From Terriglobia bacterium (GTDB lineage Bacteria; Acidobacteriota; Terriglobia; UBA7540): 7,079 bases of DNA. Each line of letters starts with the position of its first letter. Position 1 is the stretch's first letter. Shown here piece after piece: positions 1 to 5,134 of this stretch. Made by a program: the position numbers and the translations under genes. The stretch spans positions 1 to 7,079 of the forward strand of contig JALHUF010000556.1 in the NCBI GenBank assembly GCA_022866195.1, read 5' to 3'. Under the pieces are notes generated by a model. The model had not been told where the DNA came from. It saw nothing but the letters and a program-made list of their open reading frames with translations, and did no database searches.

Positions 1-77
1 AGGCGCGCCAGATGCGTGAGAACGTGGAATTGCTGAGGGGAAAGCCGGCTTTCCATCAGGAAGTTGTAGTCGCTCAT
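1..77 (-). CDS. Partial CDS, N-terminus only (25 codons), product uncertain
   Basis: An ATG at 75-77 on the minus strand opens a frame with no stop before the window ends. It begins MSDYNFLMESRLSP and continues QQFHVLTHLAR. It lies 42 bp downstream of the xerD stop on the same strand, so the two may be co-transcribed. A GGGGA stretch three bases before the ATG could serve as a ribosome binding site, though the spacing is short. The 'MxDYxxxMExRLSP' style of opening reminds me of CCA-adding enzyme or poly(A) polymerase-like nucleotidyltransferases of Acidobacteriota, but the diagnostic nucleotidyltransferase motif (GG...DxD) would lie outside the window. The function is therefore a guess. The reading frame, start and codon pattern look like a genuine gene. 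Confidence 0.55.
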   Translation of the reverse strand, partial: MSDYNFLMESRLSPQQFHVLTHLAR

Positions 78-119
78 AGGTCCCCGGTGCTGAGTTTGTC
101 TCCTGCCCGAAGCACGGCG

Positions 120-1133
120 TCAGGCTCTCGGGTGATGATCGTGATAGACCTGCTTCAAACGCTCCTTCAGAACGTGCGTGTAGATCTGTGTGGTCGAGAT
201 ATCGCTGTGGCCGAGCATCAACTGGATGGAGCGCAAATCCGCGCCGCGTTCCAGCAGATGCGTGGCGAAGGAATGCCGCAGCATGTGCGGACTGAGCGGC
301 GTGGCAATGCCCGCGGCCCGACCGTAGCCGCGCAGGAGCTTCCAGAATCCCACCCGCGAAAGCTGCCCCCCGCGCTGGTTGAGGAACAGGAAGGGAGCTT
401 TGGAACTCTTCGCGAGTGGCTGCCGGCCGCGCTCGACGTATGCCTCCACGGCGCGCAGCGCCGACTTCCCTACCGGAATCAGCCGTTCCTTGCTTCCCTT
501 CCCGCGGCAGCGAACTACACCCAGATTGATCTCGAGATCTTCCCAACGCAGATGGACCAGTTCCGAGACGCGCATCCCGGTGGCATACAACAGTTCCAGC
601 AGGCCCTTGTCACGCAGGCCGGCGGGGCTGGTCGGGTCGGGTTGCTGGAGGAGTGTATCCACCTCATCCGGCGTCAGGTATTTGGGAAGACTGCGGCCGA
701 TGTGGGGGGCGTCGATCTCCGCCGTGGGGTCGCTCCGGATCTTCCCTTCCTTCAGCAAGAAGCGAAACAGATTCCGGACCGAGACCAGATGCCTGGCCAC
801 CGAGCGTGCGTTCAAGCCACGGCGGTACAGCGTCTCCAGATAGCTCCGAATGTCCTCGCGCCGGATCATCCCTAGTTGCCGACGCTCGCGACGCAGGAAA
901 GTGAAGAACTCCACAAGGTCCCGCCGGTAGCTGTCAACGGTGTTGGCAGCCAGCCCTTTTTCCACGCGGATGTAGCTCAGAAAAGAGTCAAGTTCCGGCG
1001 CGACTGGGTCTGCCGCGGAGGAGCCGTTCTTGCTCACCCGCACATTCGGCGCGCGGGGTTCGCTAGGGGCAGCCCGCTTGCTTTCCGCATCTGGGGCAGA
1101 GAGCGTCTGCCCCGTTTTCATTTCGTCAGCCAT
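120..1133 (-). CDS. xerD: Tyrosine recombinase XerD
   Basis: This is a site-specific tyrosine recombinase that, with a XerC partner, resolves chromosome dimers at dif. Counting from the ATG at 1133 (337 residues), the N-terminal SAM-like core-binding domain covers about 47-130 (LDSFLSYIRVEKGLAANT onward). The catalytic domain covers about 150-330. All active-site residues are visible: R188 (ATGMRVSEL), K212 (GKGSKERLIP), H283 and R286 (HMLRHSF), H309 (LGHSDISTTQ) and the nucleophile Y318 (IYTHV). The tail ending HHPRA, together with LGHSDISTTQIYTHV, is XerD-like rather than XerC-like. The frame remains open upstream to a TTG at 1223, but ATG 1133 is preferred; neither start has a clear Shine-Dalgarno sequence. 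Compared with the roughly 300-residue family norm, there is an extra N-terminal segment of about 45 residues, low in complexity and rich in Ala, Pro and Ser. It may be a linker, or the true start may lie further downstream. Confidence 0.93.
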   Translation of the reverse strand: MADEMKTGQTLSAPDAESKRAAPSEPRAPNVRVSKNGSSAADPVAPELDSFLSYIRVEKGLAANTVDSYRRDLVEFFTFLRRERRQLGMIRREDIRSYLETLYRRGLNARSVARHLVSVRNLFRFLLKEGKIRSDPTAEIDAPHIGRSLPKYLTPDEVDTLLQQPDPTSPAGLRDKGLLELLYATGMRVSELVHLRWEDLEINLGVVRCRGKGSKERLIPVGKSALRAVEAYVERGRQPLAKSSKAPFLFLNQRGGQLSRVGFWKLLRGYGRAAGIATPLSPHMLRHSFATHLLERGADLRSIQLMLGHSDISTTQIYTHVLKERLKQVYHDHHPRA

Positions 1134-1316
1134 CTTGTTTCTGCAAAGCGGCGCTGAACAAGCTGGGGGTGACGAGACTCGGACATTTTCGCGGCCGTTC
1201 CCGAGGCCAACCCCGAAACGCAAACACTTCTGCCGCGACGTGAAACTAAGTACTGATTTTCCAATATGTTACGATGATCTCTCAAGCACGGCGCTCCGAT
1301 GCGGTCGCCGAATCAC

Positions 1317-1345
1317 TTGACGGGCGCAATTGCGGACCCATATTA
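1317..1345 (+). promoter_or_regulatory. Candidate plus-strand promoter sharing its -10 with the opposed one
   Basis: TTGACG (1317-1322) is separated by 17 bp from ATATTA (1340-1345), and TATTAG at 1341-1346 is a near-equivalent alternative. Transcription would begin near 1352 and run through the hairpin at 1360-1404 toward the 3' end of the response regulator gene, antisense to it. No convincing protein follows, so if the promoter is active the product would be a non-coding or antisense RNA. The same AT-rich hexamer serves as the -10 in both directions. Confidence 0.35.
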
Positions 1346-1369
1346 GCACAAGGTAGTTTCTGCCGCCAA
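1340..1369 (-). promoter_or_regulatory. Candidate promoter reading toward xerD (extended -10)
   Basis: Read on the minus strand, TTGGCG (1369-1364) is followed 18 bp later by TAATAT (1345-1340), preceded by TGC, which matches an extended -10. Transcription would start near 1333 and leave a leader of about 200 bases before the preferred xerD ATG. The -35 matches the sigma70 consensus at only four of six positions. It lies inside the left arm of the inverted repeat at 1360-1404. Inferred by eye only. Confidence 0.4.
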
Positions 1370-1404
1370 GCTGCATTTTGGCAACACATTAGCTTGGCGG
1401 GCAG
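1360..1404. repeat. Inverted repeat with long arms (hairpin or operator)
   Basis: CTGCCGCCAAGCT at 1360-1372 pairs with AGCTTGGCGGGCAG at 1391-1404 over 13 base pairs, with a single extra G in the right arm and an 18-base loop. No T-tract follows on either strand, so it does not look like an intrinsic terminator. The left arm overlaps the candidate -35 of the minus-strand promoter, which would suit an operator. On the plus strand it would fold very near the 5' end of the predicted transcript. What binds or folds there is unknown. Confidence 0.6.
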
Positions 1405-1631
1405 TTGCCGTGCGGCCAAGTCCGGCAGTTCATCGACGTGGAAGAAGATAGTCCTCCGCCCGCTTGGCGCCGGGGGGGTGAGAGTTCGCCTTGGTGAGCG
1501 CAACTTCCCAGAAATCAACAGGTTATAAGTCTCTGACCGGGAAGGGCACCCTGTCAATGTGTCTCTGGGCCCCGTCAGGCTAGTCTGAGAGCACGAGTAG
1601 CTCTGGATCGGTGGCAGGGTCAGCGCGGCTA

Positions 1632-2327
1632 TTACGGCCCAGGCTCGGTCGGGAGAACGGGAGGCAATTCCATTCGTTGATAGATCGCGTGCAGGGCCAG
1701 TTCTAGCCGGTCAGATACTCCGACCTTGTCGTAAATCGCGCGCAGGTAGTTCTTTACGGTCTGCTCGGTGATGCGGAGGTGATGAGCGATCTCGCGGTTG
1801 TGCCAGCCCTGCACCAGGCAGGCGATGATGGACTTCTCGCGACGGGTCAGCGTGTCCACGGGCCGCCGCGGGGCGGCGGGCACGCCTTTCAGCGGGCTGG
1901 CCACGTGAGCAGAATGCTGCTCTGGCAGCCACAACTCGTTCCGCATGACTTTGCGTGCACCCTTCACAAACAGAGTCGGGTTTACAGACTTCAGGATGAC
2001 CCCGGCGGCTCCCGCCTCCACGTATCGAGCGGTCTCTTCAGCGGCCAGCGCCGAGGCAGTGATGATGATCCTGCCAGGTGCCCAGGCTTGGCGGATGCGG
2101 AAGATAGAATCTCTGGGGTCACGCCCCAACATTTCGGCCTGTACGAAAAGTAAGTCCGGCTTGAATTTCTTCGCCAACCCAGGCACCTGAGCAGCCCCAT
2201 CAGCTTGGGCCACGACGCGCAGGTCGTCTTCCACACCGAGAACCTTCATCAGGCCGATGCGGAATATCGCTTCCAGGTCTGCAACCAGGACCCGAATTCT
2301 TCTTTTGGTCGTGTTTGCCGCTCCCAT
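1632..2327 (-). CDS. LuxR/NarL-family response regulator with degenerate receiver
   Basis: This 231-residue protein has a CheY-like receiver (about 10-128), a short Pro/Ala-rich linker (about 142-157) and a C-terminal LuxR-type helix-turn-helix (about 158-216). The HTH motifs are LTRREKSIIACLVQG, NREIAHHLRITEQTVKNYL and the KVGVSDRLEL end. It should bind DNA and control transcription. The receiver keeps its fold landmarks: T90 and S92 in the IIITAS strand and K113 in VILKS. However, the usual acidic pair is reduced to A16-D17, and the position of the phosphoacceptor Asp, in PDLLFVQAEM, is Q63 (codon CAG at 2139-2141). Aspartyl phosphorylation at the normal site is therefore not possible, and the protein may be constitutive or respond to another signal. 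The ATG is at 2325-2327; a perfect palindrome overlaps the ribosome-binding region and no strong Shine-Dalgarno sequence is visible. No histidine kinase gene is adjacent. Confidence 0.88.
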   Translation of the reverse strand: MGAANTTKRRIRVLVADLEAIFRIGLMKVLGVEDDLRVVAQADGAAQVPGLAKKFKPDLLFVQAEMLGRDPRDSIFRIRQAWAPGRIIITASALAAEETARYVEAGAAGVILKSVNPTLFVKGARKVMRNELWLPEQHSAHVASPLKGVPAAPRRPVDTLTRREKSIIACLVQGWHNREIAHHLRITEQTVKNYLRAIYDKVGVSDRLELALHAIYQRMELPPVLPTEPGP

Positions 2328-2330
2328 GAC

Positions 2331-2347
2331 ACTGACCCAGGGTCAGT
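2331..2347. promoter_or_regulatory. Perfect 17-bp palindrome before the response regulator (putative operator)
   Basis: ACTGACCC-A-GGGTCAGT is an uninterrupted inverted repeat with 8-bp arms around one central base. It occupies bases -4 to -20 relative to the regulator ATG. Its symmetry suits a dimeric DNA-binding protein, possibly the LuxR-type regulator itself. In RNA it could form a tight stem covering the ribosome-binding region. Whether it acts at the DNA or RNA level cannot be told from sequence. Confidence 0.5.
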
Positions 2348-2498
2348 CGCCCGCACCGCCGATGCCGTGGCGGCGCGATGCCAGCTTTGCGCAAATCTGC
2401 GACCCTGATGGCTTTTGGGGGACTATGCCAGCCGGGAGTCTTCGCGGGCCGTGGGATACTCTGCCCTGAGAACTAGCAGGCCCCCACAGAAGCAGGTC

Positions 2499-2816
2499 TC
2501 ATACGAGCTGCCGTGCGGGGCGGAACCGATAATCATCGATGATCGCCCCAATCCCCGCGCGTTTCGGAGGCTGGCTGACCACTCGTCCCCGACAGCAGAG
2601 CTGCAGCGGGACCTTGGTGATCTCAACAGGCAGGCTTATCGTGATGGTGACGGGAGTGTGCTGGCGCAATGGGACGGGCAAGGATACAAACATGCCGTTG
2701 GCGCTGATACTCGCCGTCTTCCCCTGGACCTGTCGAGGCTATCCCGCGTGACTCTTCCACCGGACTTCCGCCGGGAGTTCCAAAGGAATCCGAACGCCTG
2801 CGCGCAGATAATTCAT
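2499..2816 (-). pseudogene. PilZ-domain protein gene interrupted by an in-frame TAG
   Basis: One reading frame from ATG 2816 to TGA 2499 encodes about 105 residues with a single amber codon at 2739-2741 (codon 26). Before the stop it reads MNYLRAGVRIPLELPAEV and then RWKSHAG; after it, PRQVQGKTASISANGMF and onward to CCRGRVV and IDDYRFRPAR. This matches the PilZ (c-di-GMP-binding) pattern: RxxxR at 5-9, the second motif at 36-41 as SISANG (usual D/N replaced by Ser), a beta-strand pattern LCCRGRVV at 73-80, and a DDYRFRP end at 94-100. The frame and similarity continue on both sides, so the stop looks like one recent substitution (CAG to TAG would suffice) or a base-call error rather than a frameshift. 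There is no clear Shine-Dalgarno sequence before ATG 2816. The gene lies 171 bp upstream of the response regulator on the same strand. Confidence 0.68.
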
Positions 2817-3120
2817 GCTTGCTGCGACCCTATTCTTCCCCGCAACTCTGCCACCGAGAGATTAACTCGATTCTGCCGCTGGTGCAAGGCTTCTCTGAGG
2901 GGAAGTCCACCCAGCCCGGGCAAGGGTGAATGAAAGGAAGCGGGGTGAGGGATGGCGCATAGCCTTTCGTCTGCGATCTACCCCCGCTCCCCCGCTGTGA
3001 CAGCCACAGGTTGAACCGCCACCCCTGCTTAGACAGCCACACTCGATGTGGTGCCGTGCGACGGGGCGGAATGCATAGTCATCTTCCCCGCCCCGCCGCC
3101 TCACTCCATGCCACCTCCCG

Positions 3121-3159
3121 TGAGGCCCAGGAAAGACCTCTTGTTACCTGGGAGTCTCA
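3121..3159. repeat. Imperfect inverted repeat upstream of lpxD
   Basis: CCCAGG (3126-3131) and CCTGGG (3147-3152) are complementary, as are the outer TGAG (3121-3124) and CTCA (3156-3159), with unequal internal spacing. It lies about 190 bp before the lpxD start and has no T-tract. It could be part of a leader or a chance pairing. Confidence 0.25.
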
Positions 3160-3336
3160 TCCGAAGGCTGCTCCTGGAGCAACGGCACGAAAGTACTGTT
3201 ACCCTCGTACCGGGCGTTGCCTTCTTGCCTCCTCCACTGTTAGGCTTGCGGGAGGTGGCCAGGGGGTTCCCGGTGCGGCAGGCGGCTGCACGAGGCGCGC
3301 GGAAGCAGGCCTTAGCGTGGAACTCCAGAAAGGATT

Positions 3337-3340
3337 AGGA
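3337..3340 (+). promoter_or_regulatory. Ribosome binding site of lpxD
   Basis: AGGA sits five bases before the ATG at 3346, with a second AGGA at 3331-3334. This supports that ATG as the start. Confidence 0.65.
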
Positions 3341-3345
3341 ACACC

Positions 3346-4368
3346 ATGAAACTGGGCGAACTGGCGGTACATCTCGGGAGCACGCTGGAGGGGCCGAGTG
3401 ACCTGGAAATTTCTGGGGTTGCCGGGATGGATGAGGCCTCGCCAACCGAGCTGACATTCCTCTCCAATCCTAAATACCATCGTAAGCTCAAGACCACGCG
3501 CGCCGCGGCGATTATCGTCGGCCCGGACGTCGAGGTGCCCGCGCGGCCGGTCTTGCGGGCGGAAAATCCCTACCTCACCTTCGCGAAGGCTCTGGAGATC
3601 TTTTCCCCGCCTTACCGCCCGCCCGCCGGCATCCATCCGACGGCCGTGCTCGCGCCCGATGTGAAGCTGGGCTGCAATCCCTCCATTGGCCCCTACGTGG
3701 TGATTGAAGAAGGCGTCGAGTTGGGTGATGACTGCGTGCTGAAGAGTTTCGTCATGATCTACCGCCACGCGAAGGTCGGCCATCGCTTCTTTGCTCACTC
3801 TCACGCCGTGGTCCGGGAAGGCGTGCAGATCGGAAATGACGTCATTCTCCAGAACGGGGTCGTGGTTGGAGGTGATGGCTACGGCTTCGCCCGACAGGCC
3901 GATGGTTCCTACTACAAGATTGTGCAGTCGGGAACCGTGATCATCGAGGACGCCGTGGAGGTGCAGGCCAATGCCTGCATCGACCGCGCGGCCGTGGGAG
4001 AAACCCGCCTGCGGCGGGGCGTCAAAGTGGATAACCTGGTGCAGGTCGGCCACGGTTGCGACATTGGGGAGAACTCGCTGCTGTGCGGGCAAGCGGGCTT
4101 GGCGGGGAGCTGCAAGCTCGGGCGCAACGTGGTGCTCGCGGGCCAGGTGGGCGTGGCCGGACACTTGACCATCGGCGACAACGTCATTGCCACCGCGCAG
4201 TCGGGCATCCCCTCTGACGTGGAGCCGAACCGCACCATTTCTGGCTACCCGGCCATCGATAATGCCCTCTGGCTGAAGTGTTCCGCCATCTTTGCGCGCT
4301 TGCCGGAGATCTACGCGGCCTTCAGAAAGGTTTGCGACCACCTGCGGAAGATAGGAGTCGAACTGTAG
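3346..4368 (+). CDS. lpxD: UDP-3-O-acylglucosamine N-acyltransferase LpxD
   Basis: LpxD transfers a 3-hydroxyacyl chain from acyl-ACP to the 2-amino group of UDP-3-O-acylglucosamine, the third step of lipid A synthesis, in the cytoplasm as a homotrimer. The 340-residue length is normal for the family. The N-terminal uridine-binding domain (about 1-95) includes DLEISGVAGMDEASPTELTFLSNPKY. Left-handed beta-helix hexapeptide repeats run from about 97 to 290. The GGDGYGFA segment (175-182) precedes the catalytic histidine H236 in VDNLVQVGHGCDIGENS. A helical C-terminus (about 305-340) follows SGIPSDVEPNRTISGYPA. It stands alone here rather than beside fabZ/lpxA/bamA as in many proteobacteria. Its stop is 10 bp from the convergent plsC stop, with no terminator visible between them. 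It shows that the organism makes lipid A, and hence has an outer membrane. Confidence 0.96.
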   Translation: MKLGELAVHLGSTLEGPSDLEISGVAGMDEASPTELTFLSNPKYHRKLKTTRAAAIIVGPDVEVPARPVLRAENPYLTFAKALEIFSPPYRPPAGIHPTAVLAPDVKLGCNPSIGPYVVIEEGVELGDDCVLKSFVMIYRHAKVGHRFFAHSHAVVREGVQIGNDVILQNGVVVGGDGYGFARQADGSYYKIVQSGTVIIEDAVEVQANACIDRAAVGETRLRRGVKVDNLVQVGHGCDIGENSLLCGQAGLAGSCKLGRNVVLAGQVGVAGHLTIGDNVIATAQSGIPSDVEPNRTISGYPAIDNALWLKCSAIFARLPEIYAAFRKVCDHLRKIGVEL

Positions 4369-4378
4369 TGGCGCGTCC

Positions 4379-5134
4379 CTATCCCGGCGCGGGGGGTACG
4401 ACGGGAGGAGACGAAGCCGTAGATAGTGGTTGCTCATTCTCCGCCAAGCCGGAAAGAACGGCCCGACGCACGCGTTCCATCAACTGGCTGCGGTTCGCCG
4501 GCACGTAGCCTGCCGTGGGAACGGCGTCGTGGACAGTAATTCGCACCAGCCCAGGGCGGATCGCGAATCTGCCTTTCTGCATAATCCTGCTGCTTCCCGA
4601 AAGGGAAATGGGGATGATGGGCACCTGGGCCTTCATGGCCATCACAAAGGCGCCCTTCTTGAAGGGCTGGAGTCGGCCGTCCCGACTGCGCGTGCCCTCG
4701 GGAAACACCATGAAAGAATGGCCGGCGGCCAGTGACTTGGCCCCTTCCTCGATCGCCTCTATGGCACGCTCGCGGTTCTTTCGATCCACGGGAATGAACC
4801 CGACCAGAAGCATGGCTCGCCCCAGCAGCGGGGTCCGACAGAACTCCTTCTTCACCAGCACCCGCACCCGGGGAAGGATGGAAATCACCGCCGGCGGGTC
4901 GCAATTGCTCTGATGGTTAGGCATGAAAACGACCGCCTGGCCGGTCGGAATCTTCTCGCGTCCCTGGACTTCCAGCCGAACCCCAGCCAGCCACACGGCA
5001 AACCTGCATCCCCAGGCACCCACCCGGTAAACCAAATTGGCGTTGCCCGTAAGATACGCAAAGAGGAATAGAGGAGGCCCAAGCAGCAGCAGGTACACAA
5101 ACGTGAGGGAGATGACGAAGAAGGCGCGGATCAT
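4379..5134 (-). CDS. plsC: 1-acyl-sn-glycerol-3-phosphate acyltransferase PlsC
   Basis: PlsC acylates lysophosphatidic acid at sn-2 to give phosphatidic acid, the precursor of membrane phospholipids, at the inner membrane. From ATG 5134 it is 251 residues. A hydrophobic N-terminal segment (about 5-28) is the likely membrane anchor. All four acyltransferase blocks are present: NHQSNCD (73-79, catalytic H74 and D79), GFIPVDR (112-118), FPEGTRS (144-150) and VPIIPISL (171-178). The C-terminus is Pro/Ser-rich. A GTG at 5176 lies in the same frame, but ATG 5134 is preferred because its ATGA overlaps the stop of the upstream peptidase gene, the arrangement expected for translational coupling, and because it places the hydrophobic anchor at the N-terminus. 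The 3' end converges on lpxD. Confidence 0.94.
   Translation of the reverse strand: MIRAFFVISLTFVYLLLLGPPLFLFAYLTGNANLVYRVGAWGCRFAVWLAGVRLEVQGREKIPTGQAVVFMPNHQSNCDPPAVISILPRVRVLVKKEFCRTPLLGRAMLLVGFIPVDRKNRERAIEAIEEGAKSLAAGHSFMVFPEGTRSRDGRLQPFKKGAFVMAMKAQVPIIPISLSGSSRIMQKGRFAIRPGLVRITVHDAVPTAGYVPANRSQLMERVRRAVLSGLAENEQPLSTASSPPVVPPAPG

Larger units (their letters stand above)
1224..1631. other. Intergenic region without a convincing protein gene
   Basis: This stretch separates the xerD frame from the response regulator. Short open frames exist on both strands (for example 1282-1557 minus), but they lack a ribosome binding site, recognisable motifs or a protein-like composition. Its notable content is the shared-hexamer promoter pair and the inverted repeat listed separately. 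A weak 5-bp stem (AGAGC/GCTCT around 1588-1604) lies downstream of the regulator stop, but it has no T-run and is not called a terminator. Confidence 0.6.
2817..3345. other. Intergenic region with no intact gene; short repeats
   Basis: No frame here has family-like motifs together with a plausible start. Visible elements are the 10-bp direct repeat GACAGCCACA at 2999-3008 and 3032-3041 (33-bp period), and a GC-rich symmetric block at 2908-2928 (CACCC, GCCCGGGC, GGGTG). An imperfect inverted repeat lies at 3121-3159 (TGAG..CCCAGG / CCTGGG..CTCA). On the minus strand near 3063-3083 a frame reads DDYAFRP, echoing the PilZ tail at 2517-2537. The region should also hold the promoter of lpxD, but I could not identify a convincing -35/-10 pair. 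Confidence 0.5.

Noticed and set aside
12..875. 287-codon plus-strand frame opposite xerD
   Set aside because: It overlaps the conserved recombinase catalytic domain on the other strand and has no domain signature or ribosome binding site.
120..1133. The tyrosine recombinase as the integrase of a mobile element
   Set aside because: Its sequence is XerD-like, including the C-terminal tail. There is no tRNA attachment site, terminal repeat or cargo gene nearby, so a housekeeping role is the better reading.
1282..1557. 91-codon minus-strand frame between the regulator and xerD
   Set aside because: It crosses the inverted repeat and promoter-like region, lacks a ribosome binding site and has no protein-like pattern.
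1588..1604. Short stem (AGAGC/GCTCT) downstream of the response regulator as a terminator
   Set aside because: The stem is only five base pairs and no T-run follows on the minus strand.
2415..2933. 172-codon plus-strand frame in the gap before lpxD
   Set aside because: It is the complement of the PilZ-like frame, which has recognisable motifs; the plus-strand translation has none.
2999..3041. GACAGCCACA direct repeats as a CRISPR or iteron array
   Set aside because: There are only two 10-bp copies, with no third unit, no uniform spacers and no associated genes.
3199..4437. 412-codon open frame on the minus strand opposite lpxD
   Set aside because: It lies almost wholly antisense to a clear lpxD, has His/Arg/Gly-rich non-family composition, and is what GC-rich codon bias produces on the complementary strand.
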